DNA of 64,000 nucleotides from a virus. The stretch spans positions 1-64,000 of IMG/VR virus record IMGVR_UViG_3300018080_000152; one strand, 5' to 3'. The notes beneath the pieces were generated by a model. That model saw only the letters and a list, made by a program, of their open reading frames with translations, did not search any database and was not told the DNA's origin. Made by a program: the position numbers and the translations under genes. This document shows, in pieces, positions 35,706 to 44,388 of this stretch (within the stretch, counting starts at the first letter, position 1; every line of letters begins with the position of its first letter).

Positions 35706-36830
35706 CACACCTACTCCTCGATTAAATTCCTGTATTTGTTCTAAGACTGGATATATGTCATCAGTCACTTGGTCGGTTTGCAACTCTCCAACATCATCTG
35801 CGTTTAATGTTGGAAAGTATATTCTATGGCTACGTTGTAGCTGTTTTTTAATTTCGGCAGCGGCTTCTTTACCAGCATCGTCATTATCCATAATCACAAC
35901 TACATTCATACACCATGCTGATTCAATGAGCATTAGTTGTTCGTCGGTAAGCGAGGAACCAAAGATGGCCACACTGTTCTTAATACCAGCATCTTCTAAT
36001 CTCCACACATCACCGGGGCCTTCCACAAGCACCATCGTGCTGCTGTCCATAATATGTTGTCTGGCAAACCACAGGTTATATAGGTGGTGGGCACACTCAA
36101 AGCCTGGAGAATTTTTCCACTTACATGCGTTGATTTGGTCTGCAATACGCTCTGGGCATGACGTGTCTGGGTCATGATACCAACTACACTTCTTGCATTG
36201 CCCCCAATGTGTTCTGGCTGTCATACCAATAATTGTGTCATACGCCGTGTTATAAATTGGTACTACAGACCTATTAGTTTTTTCTGAGTAACCAACATCA
36301 TAACGCGCTAGTATTTCTTCACTGTAGTTACGGCCAATGTAATAAGGTGAAGGAATTTCTACGTTTTTGCGGTACACATCTGGTGTCCATACACGTTCTG
36401 CAATAGTTTTCGGTCTGGCATTTAGTCGTCGAGTCATGTTGTTGAACTTTTGACGCTCAAGCGTTGCCGCGTCTGGTACAGGTACGTCGGCCAGACTTTT
36501 GTATCCAAGAAACTTAGCCATCCAATCTACAGCATAAGTCCAAGGAATTTCATCGCTGTGTTGTTTAGACAACATGGCGTGAACAAAACCTACCAGGGTT
36601 TTTCTCCACTTCTTTTCACAGTTACGAGTATGACAACCCCAAATACCACGTACTGTATCACCTTCTGGATATAGATTCCATGCCGCTGGATTATCTCCAC
36701 CATGTACTGGACATGGACCGAACAACCTTCTATTGCTGCGAGTATAAGTTACTTGCAGTTCAGTCAGCAGGTCTTCGATAGACTCACAGCATTCATCCGT
36801 TATCTGGTTCACCAGTGCTTGGCTGTACAT
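35700..36830 (-). CDS. DnaG-like DNA primase (zinc finger + TOPRIM)
   Basis: 376 residues from ATG 36830 (GGAG 6 nt upstream), overlapping the helicase by 38 nt. A CHC2-like zinc motif (CPVHGGDN ~39; C ~65 and C ~70) binds template; the TOPRIM domain has MVLVEGPGDVWRLEDAG (~263-280) and VVIMDNDDAGKEAA (~312-325), the acidic metal-binding site. It makes RNA primers together with the adjacent DnaB-type helicase. A further Cys cluster (CKKCSWYHDPDTSCPE) is unusual and may be an extra zinc site. The gene ends inside hairpin F. Confidence 0.8.
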   Translation of the reverse strand: MYSQALVNQITDECCESIEDLLTELQVTYTRSNRRLFGPCPVHGGDNPAAWNLYPEGDTVRGIWGCHTRNCEKKWRKTLVGFVHAMLSKQHSDEIPWTYAVDWMAKFLGYKSLADVPVPDAATLERQKFNNMTRRLNARPKTIAERVWTPDVYRKNVEIPSPYYIGRNYSEEILARYDVGYSEKTNRSVVPIYNTAYDTIIGMTARTHWGQCKKCSWYHDPDTSCPERIADQINACKWKNSPGFECAHHLYNLWFARQHIMDSSTMVLVEGPGDVWRLEDAGIKNSVAIFGSSLTDEQLMLIESAWCMNVVVIMDNDDAGKEAAAEIKKQLQRSHRIYFPTLNADDVGELQTDQVTDDIYPVLEQIQEFNRGVGVK

Positions 36831-38322
36831 CATCGTCTCCAAATGGGATATTGTCCACGTCTTGCGCTGGCTTTTTCTTTTCAGCAGTACGTTGTAATCC
36901 AAGTCGCGTTTCGCCTTCGCGAATACGACCACACTCTCCAATAAAATGCAGGTTGATATAATCACCAGCGGGTAATCCTGCGCCATGTCTAGCGCTAACA
37001 GGCACCAGTTTCATGTTTCCATATTGTGGTCCTGTCTCACCAATCTCTTCTGGTGTCTTTGTTTTATAGACAGTGAAGTTTGTTACAAGCCACAAGATAC
37101 GGTCGGAACCAGCAATAACGTCAGTAGACTCGCGGTCAATACCGTCTCTATTCAACTGGATAAGGCTAAACACAGGCACATCATGTCGAACAGCGAAGTT
37201 ATGCAAGGCAGTCATCATGAAGCCGAGCACTTGATATTCTCTCATGCTGTCATTCAGCCCTTCACCACTCATCATTTTCATATAATCATATATGATAAGA
37301 CAATCATTTCTAACACCATTCTCATCAAATCCCACCTCTTTTGTAACCCATCTGCGCATAATAGAGATAATCTCTTCAAATGGCTTACCAGATACATTGA
37401 GATAGTGTAATGGCAACGGAGCGTTTTCATCTGTTCCGGTGAGAATCTCAGCGACTTCCCTTACCTTCCCTTGCTTAAATGCGTTAAGCGAATACTGGCC
37501 AGTTTCAAGCTCGTCAATAGTGACCTTTACATTGTAATCCATGCATAGGTTTGGCAACATGCGAGTCCAGTGGTCTTCTTTACACATTTCAGTGTCAAGA
37601 TACAAGACTGGGATACCAAGGTTTTTAGCTACGTGTAGACCGATGTTTGCGGACACCATAGACTTACCAGTTTTTGGGCGCGCCCCCATCAAAGACACTG
37701 TCTTGCGACGGAAACCACCGCCGATGGACTGGTCGTAGTATGGCATTCCACTGCTAATACCGACAATCTCTACTGGGTTTGATTCTAGCTCGTCTAGGTA
37801 ATCACGAAGACCTTCACCAATAAGTTGTGGTGTCGAAGTCTCTTCGTTGTGTAGCATTGAACTAAAATCAAACACTACGCTTTCAGCAATACCCAGAATG
37901 GATTCAATAGACTCTGTGCCTTTGATATCCTCTAGTGTTAGCGCCGCTTGTTTAAGCTGGTCTCGCAGTAAACGTCCAACCTGTAGCTTGCGCACTTGTG
38001 CAGCCCATGTTCTAACGTTTTCTAACAAGACACGTCCGTTCATCAGACTGCGCAGGTGTTGTAAGTCAGACTTCGTTTCAAAGAACGTGTCATATCCAAG
38101 TTCACTAGCACATGCAAGAAGAGATGTTTGGTCAAACTTAACCATATCCTTCTTTTCATACATGTGTTTAATACATTTGAACGTTGCCTCATTAAGAACA
38201 TCGGTAAAGCTACCGCTGTCAATAAAGTCAGCAACATCTAAATATGCATCTTCCCCGTATTGAAATAGTCCAACCAACACAGCGCGTTCAGCAGCACGGT
38301 CAGCCATTAACTCTTCACGCAT
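36793..38322 (-). CDS. DnaB-like replicative DNA helicase
   Basis: 509 residues with GGAG before the ATG. The N-terminal domain (AERAVLVGLFQYGEDAYLDV ... ) resembles DnaB. The RecA-like ATPase has Walker A GARPKTGKS (~212-220), Walker B-like CLIIYDYMKMM (~345) and later IQLNRDG and ARHGAGLPAGD motifs. It unwinds the replication fork, coupled with the primase encoded downstream (38-nt gene overlap). C-terminal tail is acidic and disordered. Confidence 0.85.
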   Translation of the reverse strand: MREELMADRAAERAVLVGLFQYGEDAYLDVADFIDSGSFTDVLNEATFKCIKHMYEKKDMVKFDQTSLLACASELGYDTFFETKSDLQHLRSLMNGRVLLENVRTWAAQVRKLQVGRLLRDQLKQAALTLEDIKGTESIESILGIAESVVFDFSSMLHNEETSTPQLIGEGLRDYLDELESNPVEIVGISSGMPYYDQSIGGGFRRKTVSLMGARPKTGKSMVSANIGLHVAKNLGIPVLYLDTEMCKEDHWTRMLPNLCMDYNVKVTIDELETGQYSLNAFKQGKVREVAEILTGTDENAPLPLHYLNVSGKPFEEIISIMRRWVTKEVGFDENGVRNDCLIIYDYMKMMSGEGLNDSMREYQVLGFMMTALHNFAVRHDVPVFSLIQLNRDGIDRESTDVIAGSDRILWLVTNFTVYKTKTPEEIGETGPQYGNMKLVPVSARHGAGLPAGDYINLHFIGECGRIREGETRLGLQRTAEKKKPAQDVDNIPFGDDDVQPSTGEPDNG

Positions 38323-38324
38323 GC

Positions 38325-39086
38325 TTAAAATCTCCTGTTGGGACGACGCTTTCCATCCATTTCATCTCTACGTTGTTGTCTCAACACTCTATCGCGACCG
38401 GTTGGTGTATTACAATCATTACAGCGATACGTGTTTTTTTCCGGGTCTTTATCATATCTGCTAGCCAACATTGGGGAAACCCTTTCCCATTTTTCACACA
38501 GGGAGCATTGCACTTCTACCAGTGAACCAGTGTCTCTGTCGGTTGTGCTAACTCCCTTAGAACCTAGCTCTGGATGCCTTGTCACAAGTTCTTCTTGGAA
38601 TGCTTGCATAGCACCTTTTGGGTCGCTAACATTTTCTCCATCATCACTGAACTGATTTACACGGTCCTGTTTTGCTATTTCTTCTTGTCGACAATACACC
38701 TTGTCTCCCTCGCGTTGTTGTATTTTTGCTCCGGTATTTACAACGCGGAAATCTTCCATGTCAACATCACCGTCCTTAGTTTGAATCATATCGTGTCCCA
38801 TTGGAACAAGTGCTTCTGCTTCTCTTTGTGCTTCAATAGAAGTCTCAGAAACTTCAATCACATTAGCTGGCAATGGATTTGCGTTTGGATTCACATAGTG
38901 TTCGGGGTCATGGAGTTCCTCTGGCGTCATAACTGTAGAATTAAGAATGTCATCAAGACTCTTTTGCATTGGCTGTCTTGTTGGTGGCGCTTCTTCTCCA
39001 GTGATAGCCTGATACACCTTGCGAATTTCAGACCAATTACCACTGGCTATGCCATCATGGAATATTTCTTTTACTGTTTTGCTCAT
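38325..39086 (-). CDS. Hypothetical protein with zinc finger, helicase neighbour
   Basis: 253 residues. The first ~70 are helical, the middle is disordered and acidic, and C-x2-C ... C-x2-C (CSLCEKWERVSPM ... CNDC) at ~200-235 is a likely zinc finger, ending basic (RQQRRDEMDGKRRPNRRF). It overlaps the helicase start region by 0 nt (2-nt gap). Helicase loading or ssDNA binding is possible but not shown. Confidence 0.5.
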   Translation of the reverse strand: MSKTVKEIFHDGIASGNWSEIRKVYQAITGEEAPPTRQPMQKSLDDILNSTVMTPEELHDPEHYVNPNANPLPANVIEVSETSIEAQREAEALVPMGHDMIQTKDGDVDMEDFRVVNTGAKIQQREGDKVYCRQEEIAKQDRVNQFSDDGENVSDPKGAMQAFQEELVTRHPELGSKGVSTTDRDTGSLVEVQCSLCEKWERVSPMLASRYDKDPEKNTYRCNDCNTPTGRDRVLRQQRRDEMDGKRRPNRRF

Positions 39087-39595
39087 AGTTTTTGACTCCT
39101 CTTTGTCTGTTGTAGTTCAGAAAATGACTTAGCGGCAGCCGTTAGTTGATTGGGTATGTAAGCAAGACATTCAGCTTTAGCTTCGGCATTTGCTATGATT
39201 TGATGTAGTTTCATAGCAACGTCATTATCTCTACTGGCCAACAATCTACGGTATTCAAACGGCGTGTACTTAGTGCCATACTGTGTGATTGTACGTGCTA
39301 TTAACCATTCGATGTATTTGTTACACCAATTGATATCAGCTTTAATCATGTTGAGTTGTAGCTGAATATAAGTGGCCTCTTGGTTGATAATAATAGATGC
39401 CTCGCCACACTCTTCCGCGCTTAACCTTCGTAGTTCAGTGCTTGTCATGGTTAAGAAACGTTCAACTTCATTAGCTGGTCTCAATAATCCAAGGCCGACT
39501 TCGGATGGATACCGCTTGATAAGCATTTGTATGCGACCGTGCTTTTCTTCTACAGTCTCAGTCTTCTGCGTTTTCGATTCGTTCTCTCCACTCAT
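39083..39595 (-). CDS. Hypothetical protein of the replication cluster
   Basis: 170 residues from ATG 39595 (GGAG site upstream); the longer frame from 39742 is not supported. Largely helical, beginning with a charged segment (SKTQKTETVEEKHG). No family recognised. It overlaps 38325-39086 by 4 nt and the nuclease 39558-39965 by 38 nt. Confidence 0.5.
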   Translation of the reverse strand: MSGENESKTQKTETVEEKHGRIQMLIKRYPSEVGLGLLRPANEVERFLTMTSTELRRLSAEECGEASIIINQEATYIQLQLNMIKADINWCNKYIEWLIARTITQYGTKYTPFEYRRLLASRDNDVAMKLHQIIANAEAKAECLAYIPNQLTAAAKSFSELQQTKRSQKL

Positions 39596-39965
39596 TATCC
39601 GTCTCCGAAAAAGGTAGTATGGCCATGCGTATGTTATTATTCTGACACCAGTCGCGCTTATTTTGGTCTCTTTTATTTGCCTGTGCGAATCCGAAACGGT
39701 CACCGTGGAAGTGTGGTACGAATTCGTAGTGCTGCCGACCATGACATTCTATGACAACTTTACGGAATGGTAAATAGAAATCACAGAAAAGTCGGCATCC
39801 AGGTATAGGCACTTCCTCTAAAATTTGTTGCGTAGGATACATCTGCCGCAGAAGTGCTCGACAACGCAAGTGTAATTCTGAACGAGGTCTAGTGTCATTA
39901 AAATCCACCGTGTGTCCTGATGGAGGCCACGGGTGAGATTTTCCTTTTAAGTCTACAACGCGCAT
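39558..39965 (-). CDS. Vsr-like endonuclease adjacent to recA
   Basis: 135 residues from ATG 39965, 1 nt after the recA stop; it begins MRVVDLKGKSHPWPPSG. The core LHLRCRALL ... CDFYLPFRKVVIECHGRQHY is a PD-(D/E)XK/Vsr-like nuclease signature (D ... E-C-H-G). RDQNKRDWCQNNNIRMAILPF resembles the C-terminal strand of this fold. It may act with RecA in recombination, or be a homing nuclease like I-Bth0305I, which targets a phage recA gene. Confidence 0.65.
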   Translation of the reverse strand: MRVVDLKGKSHPWPPSGHTVDFNDTRPRSELHLRCRALLRQMYPTQQILEEVPIPGCRLFCDFYLPFRKVVIECHGRQHYEFVPHFHGDRFGFAQANKRDQNKRDWCQNNNIRMAILPFSETDNEWRERIENAED

Positions 39966-39966
39966 G

Positions 39967-41004
39967 TTAAGTCCCCAACATTTGATTAAACACTTCTTGT
40001 AGCTCAACACGTTCACGCTCAACATCCCTTAGTCGTTGAACCAACTTAGCTTTACCTTGAACCTTGTATAGCTTTTCGTCATAATCTTCTTCGCTAAGAA
40101 CGTTCTTCATATATGCTAGTTTGAACCATGAACCTGACTGAACTATGAAGCCAAACTCAATTGCCATCTCTACCATTTCGTGCAATTCGTCAATACCAAC
40201 ACCATATGTGATAGTTGATGTTGCGCGTTGTCCAGGTGGGGCAAATGCTGTGGAAGTGGTAATCCAGTCAACACTTTGTCCTATTGGACGACCTTCTTCT
40301 GTGCCACCCTCGCGGATAAGCTTGAAAGTTTTACACTCTAGGCCAATATCCATAGCATACTTGATTTTGTTTCCACCACTGGCATGCTTGGCCTTACCAA
40401 ATCCGCTGGTGTTGGCAATGAAGTGTAGGATGCCTACTAGAACAATGTCATTTACAGGAATAACATTAGACAGTCTCCGACAGAACTTAGACATTAATTT
40501 GGCACCAGGGGCACGGTCTTGTGTGCTAAGGTCGTTTTCTATTTCGCCAGATGTGACCAGTTGTGATATAGAATCGATAACTATAACAGCGCCAGGAACA
40601 TTGTGGATAACGTTCTCTACTATTTCCAGAAACTCCGAAGCTGTAAAGATGTGACTTTCACCATCTTCTCCGCGATAGGAACGAATAATGGTGAGTTTAC
40701 TTGGGTCTAAGCAGGAAATACCATTGAGGTCTCGCGGCTTGATGCGGCCCTCCACGTTGACAAAGTAGGTGGGCCTACCCATTTCCTGTGCTTTACCTAA
40801 AATGTGTAGTGCTGTAACTGTCTTTCCACACTTAGGGTCTCCTGCTAATGTCACTACACTTCCACCAGGAATACCTCCGCCAAGGATTAAATCAACATAT
40901 GGGCTCACATGAATGGTGTCATTAGTATATTCTGATAGTGTATCACCTGAAATAAACGCTGCTTCGCCATATTTTTTGATTAAGTCTTTGGAAATTTCTG
41001 TCAT
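39967..41004 (-). CDS. RecA/UvsX-like recombinase
   Basis: 345 residues. Walker A GDPKCGKT at 55-62, the RecA motif VNVEGRI (~82), Walker B AVIVIDSISQLV (~140), and the L2/ATP loop region ASGGNKIKYAMD. It forms nucleoprotein filaments on ssDNA for strand exchange, replication restart and repair; the split E. coli-type lexA-responsive part is absent. It overlaps 41001-41450 by 4 nt. GAGG lies upstream of the ATG. Confidence 0.85.
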   Translation of the reverse strand: MTEISKDLIKKYGEAAFISGDTLSEYTNDTIHVSPYVDLILGGGIPGGSVVTLAGDPKCGKTVTALHILGKAQEMGRPTYFVNVEGRIKPRDLNGISCLDPSKLTIIRSYRGEDGESHIFTASEFLEIVENVIHNVPGAVIVIDSISQLVTSGEIENDLSTQDRAPGAKLMSKFCRRLSNVIPVNDIVLVGILHFIANTSGFGKAKHASGGNKIKYAMDIGLECKTFKLIREGGTEEGRPIGQSVDWITTSTAFAPPGQRATSTITYGVGIDELHEMVEMAIEFGFIVQSGSWFKLAYMKNVLSEEDYDEKLYKVQGKAKLVQRLRDVERERVELQEVFNQMLGT

Positions 41005-41450
41005 TGTTCAGCCTCTTTCAATTGTGAGAATAGTGATTTCTTACCCGTCTTCTTTTTAGGACGACGAGGTTGCTGAACAGTCGATGTTTTTGTCAACACT
41101 TTGTCCGATTGCTGTGCCAATTGTGCGTCATGCGCTCGCTGTTTCTCCGCTAGCAATGGTCCTAATAGCCAATTAGCTCCAAAAGAACGCATCTTCCAAC
41201 ATCGCTTATCTCTCATTGCTGAAAGAATCACTTCAATTGGATGCTTCTTTAGGAGCTTAACGGCCAGCGGCACTTGTCTACGAAATATAGATTCCCAAGG
41301 TTCATGTTTCCAGAACTTTGGTTGTAGGTCTTTTTTCTCTGCTTTAGCAATTAGTACGCACAGACATTCAGTAATGTACTGAGCCTGAGTTACCCATCCT
41401 CCGTCATAGCGAGACGGATATCGACTTGCATCTGTTCTGTTCTTACCCAT
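41001..41450 (-). CDS. Hypothetical basic protein upstream of recA
   Basis: 149 residues with a Lys/Arg/Gln-rich C-terminal third (QQPRRPKKKTGKKSLFSQL) and a helical start. Probably DNA- or RNA-binding. A perfect TTGACA-N16-TATAAT promoter ends 5 nt before its ATG, so it may be translated from a leaderless message. No family recognised. Confidence 0.5.
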   Translation of the reverse strand: MGKNRTDASRYPSRYDGGWVTQAQYITECLCVLIAKAEKKDLQPKFWKHEPWESIFRRQVPLAVKLLKKHPIEVILSAMRDKRCWKMRSFGANWLLGPLLAEKQRAHDAQLAQQSDKVLTKTSTVQQPRRPKKKTGKKSLFSQLKEAEQ

Positions 41451-41455
41451 ACCCT

Positions 41456-41483
41456 ATTATACAGCGAACTAACAGCCTGTCAA
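41456..41483 (-). promoter_or_regulatory. Consensus sigma70-type promoter before recA operon
   Basis: On the - strand TTGACA (41483-41478), 16-nt spacer, TATAAT (41461-41456). The expected transcription start is at the ATG 41450, suggesting leaderless mRNA. Confidence 0.65.
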
Positions 41484-41921
41484 GTCCCCAATGAGTTGTT
41501 CTGGGCGACAATCCGAGATTTTTTTCAGCCTCTCGTCGGCCACTATTAGCTCTGGTATCTTATACCACAAGCACTCAACATCACCATTGTCGTTTAGACA
41601 TCCAACCACATGAAAATGCAAACCGTCGTCCATTCCTGTGTGTTGAATTATAGCTCTAGAATAGTAATAAAAAGGTTGTTCTTGAGGCATCTCAACCAAA
41701 TGAGTTCCAAACTTTAAGAACATGCGATGAATTTTATTCTCAGGATTATCACGTATATATGCATCTAGACGCTTCCATGCGCTTGGCTCTTTAGCGCCTG
41801 GACGATTATCGTCTTGGAAGACTCTTGTGCCATCCTTCAATTCAATTATCCATACACACTTATCTATGACAAAGTTGTCTTTGCCTTTCGTGCATAATTC
41901 ATATTCTGCTGGAATCGACAT
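41469..41921 (-). CDS. Hypothetical protein
   Basis: 150 residues from ATG 41921, which follows the upstream stop directly; an earlier ATG lies in the upstream gene. It has several strands (VWIIELKDGTRVFQDD; FYYYSRAIIQHT) and may have a beta-barrel-like fold. No family recognised. Its 3' end contains the -35 of the recA promoter. Confidence 0.45.
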   Translation of the reverse strand: MSIPAEYELCTKGKDNFVIDKCVWIIELKDGTRVFQDDNRPGAKEPSAWKRLDAYIRDNPENKIHRMFLKFGTHLVEMPQEQPFYYYSRAIIQHTGMDDGLHFHVVGCLNDNGDVECLWYKIPELIVADERLKKISDCRPEQLIGDLTGC

Positions 41922-41922
41922 G

Positions 41923-42300
41923 TTAGTGAACTTTCTCATTTTTGTTCATAATGTGAATACGTCCCTCTTGTCGTTGTGCTGCTTGTTTTTTGGTGGGTGT
42001 ATTTACTTTACGTCTGGCGTCAGCCAATTCAGAAGCTCCTGGTGTCATAGCTACAATACCGCGCTCTGGGTCTCGTGCCATTAACTTACCAGCCGTAAGA
42101 CCAGTTTTCTTTTGAAGCGTCTCCTGGCGTTCCTCTGGTGTTTCATCCTGCTTCATCTCTGGTAAGATGGAGGTTTCAATGAATTTTTCCACAGTTTTTG
42201 TGCCAACTCCAGGCATATCAGCACAGATTTGTGCTGGAGTCATCTTGTCATGATTGGCTTCAATGTACGTTTGTTCGGCTTTGCTTAATTCTCTAGGCAT
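41923..42300 (-). CDS. Hypothetical HTH-like protein
   Basis: 125 residues from ATG 42300. LSKAEQTYIEANHDKMTPAQICADMPGVGTKTVEKFI (in parts) gives a helix-turn-helix-like pattern at ~5-42, so sequence-specific DNA binding is plausible. The basic C-terminus contains NTPTKKQAAQRQEG. No family recognised. Confidence 0.45.
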   Translation of the reverse strand: MPRELSKAEQTYIEANHDKMTPAQICADMPGVGTKTVEKFIETSILPEMKQDETPEERQETLQKKTGLTAGKLMARDPERGIVAMTPGASELADARRKVNTPTKKQAAQRQEGRIHIMNKNEKVH

Positions 42301-42757
42301 CTCTAATATCCCTTTCACATGCTCGTAGGTGTGCGCCATTGCGCGTGACTAAATACTTTAGGAATGACATGATTGCGCGTTCGCGCACACGACGAAATTC
42401 CCATTCTGGGCGACCAGTATGATTGGCTATGCGCGCATTTTGAGCACTGTCTCCATATAAACCCCATGGGTCAGACACGTCACCTCTACCATTCATACGC
42501 ACATAAAATGTATACTCTTCATCTCCCTCAAATTTGATAATCTTAGCATAACAGTGTGGATTATCAATAATACGTTCTTGACCACTAACTCCCACTACAG
42601 ACTTGGTTGGGATTGGGACTAGACCTGTTTGTCCAGTAATGGTGTCTATAGCCGTGTCAATACCATATCCAACCTCTTCAACAATGTGTGGAATGAAACC
42701 GTCTACAGGAGTTTTACCATCTGGGTTCATTATAAATTGATTTTGACTTTCGCTCAT
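42293..42757 (-). CDS. Hypothetical protein
   Basis: 154 residues with GGGAG before the ATG. A central strand-rich region (CYAKIIKFEGDEEYTFYVRMN) and basic C-terminus (EWEFRRVRERAIMSFLKYLV) are seen. No family recognised. It overlaps 42754-43101 by 4 nt. Confidence 0.45.
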   Translation of the reverse strand: MSESQNQFIMNPDGKTPVDGFIPHIVEEVGYGIDTAIDTITGQTGLVPIPTKSVVGVSGQERIIDNPHCYAKIIKFEGDEEYTFYVRMNGRGDVSDPWGLYGDSAQNARIANHTGRPEWEFRRVRERAIMSFLKYLVTRNGAHLRACERDIRDA

Positions 42758-43101
42758 ACTTCTCCCTTTTCTGTTTTTATGGTGATGTTCTGAATCAACA
42801 TTCCTGATTCAGATGTGTCATAAGTTGTTGGTGTGTCTATCAAAAGCGTGCGGCCGGACTCTACTTTGCCAACGCAAAATTGTCCACTTATTTCTTCTAA
42901 GAAAGATTTGTCTCCACAATGAGGGCATTCTGCTACAATTTTAGATAACATCTGAGCATTAGGTCGGACAACCCAGATTTCAACCAAGGCTTCTTCACAA
43001 TTTGAACATTTGATAATGACCTTGGAGCCATCTTCTATGAACTCTTCGTCTCTGTGTTCAGCAAGTCCCCTAAGCTCACGATACGTCTCTTCTCGTCCCA
43101 T
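42754..43101 (-). CDS. Zinc-ribbon protein
   Basis: 115 residues with C-x2-C (CSNC, ~32-35) and C-x2-C (CPHC, ~59-62), a zinc ribbon, in an otherwise beta-rich protein. GGAG is upstream. No family recognised. The start overlaps 43035-43352 by 67 nt. Confidence 0.5.
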   Translation of the reverse strand: MGREETYRELRGLAEHRDEEFIEDGSKVIIKCSNCEEALVEIWVVRPNAQMLSKIVAECPHCGDKSFLEEISGQFCVGKVESGRTLLIDTPTTYDTSESGMLIQNITIKTEKGEV

Positions 43102-43352
43102 TCTTGCTTTATCTCCTTGAGTCGTAATATAACTTCTTGTTTGGCTTGTTCTGGTTCGCGTGTGTCAAGTATAATGTTGTAGTTATCATTAAATGCAGAC
43201 ACCAATCTCCATGTGCCATCTGTCATAGGCTCACACACGGTGATTGTCGTAAGAACAATAGCTTGACATGGTTCATCAAGCTTTGGTTCTACTGGGGGTG
43301 TCCTATCTGTAACACGAGTTCCGTCTGATTTTATTGTTGTTTGTTCGGACAT
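43035..43352 (-). CDS. Hypothetical protein
   Basis: 105 residues with GGAAG upstream. The middle IVLTTITVCEPMTDGTWRLV and NIILDTREPEQAKQEVILRL suggest a small alpha/beta fold. No family recognised. It overlaps the next gene by 67 nt and the upstream gene by 22 nt. Confidence 0.45.
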   Translation of the reverse strand: MSEQTTIKSDGTRVTDRTPPVEPKLDEPCQAIVLTTITVCEPMTDGTWRLVSAFNDNYNIILDTREPEQAKQEVILRLKEIKQEWDEKRRIVSLGDLLNTETKSS

Positions 43353-43939
43353 TTGATTTCTTCCGTGGTTTCTACTGGGAAGTTTACATATTTGGCATAT
43401 GGCTCTTTGATGGTTGTTGCGATGTCGGCAATTTTAGATTCAGTATTGCGTGGGATGCGAAACACTATTGGTTCTCCCTCAATAATTGGTTTTGTTGGCA
43501 ATGAACAGCCGGGTATTGTATATGCACCGTCTTCGTCAAGCATAGACACGCTATGTAGTTTGATGTCTTCTACTTCCTGTCCAAGTATTTCTTTGCGCGT
43601 AGTGTCATCTACTTGGTCAACACTCCAATCTTTAATATCGTCGATAGCCTCTTGGCTCATATCACCAAGAAGAATGCGGCGGTTATCCAATACGGCATAG
43701 CCATGCTCTGCCCAGCCATAAAATCCTTCGGAGAAATCCCTAGTGGCTTTTGCTGCTTTGTCGGCTGCCTTACCAAGACCCTTAATAACCTCAATGTGTT
43801 CTGGTTTAATCTTTATCGCAGATTTAGTGCTAGCCGTTCCGACTAGTTCTTTAGCAGGAGATGGTGTGGGGGTTATTGCCAGGGCCACCGGAGCGGCGCA
43901 GACTGCTGCTAACCTTTTTAGAAAATCTCTTCTTTTCAT
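43331..43939 (-). CDS. Tat-exported protein of unknown function
   Basis: 202 residues with AGGAA before the ATG. The N-terminus MKRRDFLKRLAAVCAAPVAL carries a clear twin-arginine motif (RRDFLK), a hydrophobic core and an AxA-like cleavage site near residues 28-31. The mature part has a helical region (LGKAADKAAKATRDFSEGF). Export to the periplasm or cell surface in the host is likely. Phage proteins with Tat signals are unusual; exclusion, lysis timing or receptor blocking are possible roles. Confidence 0.65.
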   Translation of the reverse strand: MKRRDFLKRLAAVCAAPVALAITPTPSPAKELVGTASTKSAIKIKPEHIEVIKGLGKAADKAAKATRDFSEGFYGWAEHGYAVLDNRRILLGDMSQEAIDDIKDWSVDQVDDTTRKEILGQEVEDIKLHSVSMLDEDGAYTIPGCSLPTKPIIEGEPIVFRIPRNTESKIADIATTIKEPYAKYVNFPVETTEEIKCPNKQQ

Positions 43940-44388
43940 GCGTGGTTCCTAACTATTGGTGATATTTTGTATGAAAGTCCCGGTGATTTATCTGGGTGGT
44001 TTTCTACACGACCCATGACAGTGTGACCTTTCATGTCACACATTCTATCAGGATTCAACATGTGAATACAATCACTCATATCTGGTTCAGTTTGTTGTAA
44101 GCGGAATTCCTCAATAAGTTCCAACATTTCCTTTACTGTTAGAACATCTTGTGCAGAGTGGGTGGTGGTGTAATTGGCCAACGTATCGTCTGTAAGCCAC
44201 GCAGGGGGCGGTTCTGAGGCGTCTAAGTCTTTAGGCGTACATGAGACACCCATTAAAACTGCAAGCGCTCCTAGCGCGGACAGGGCCTCTCTCCTGCTTA
44301 TTTCCCCTCCTGAACATACTTCTTGGTCTGCTCTGGGGTCATCGCTATCACTTCTTTGGTGGTTTTTGTCTGTCCGTCTTTCATCCAT
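43936..44388 (-). CDS. Tat-signal lipoprotein of unknown function
   Basis: 150 residues with GGAG before the ATG. Residues ~31-51 read SRREALSALGALAVLMGVSC, a twin-arginine motif ending in a lipobox (MGVSC), so lipidation at Cys after export is predicted. A 30-residue polar extension precedes the signal, and an AGGAGG-like sequence lies within it upstream of the motif. The gene overlaps the Tat gene 43331-43939 by 4 nt, so the two products likely work together at the envelope. Confidence 0.6.
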   Translation of the reverse strand: MDERRTDKNHQRSDSDDPRADQEVCSGGEISRREALSALGALAVLMGVSCTPKDLDASEPPPAWLTDDTLANYTTTHSAQDVLTVKEMLELIEEFRLQQTEPDMSDCIHMLNPDRMCDMKGHTVMGRVENHPDKSPGLSYKISPIVRNHA

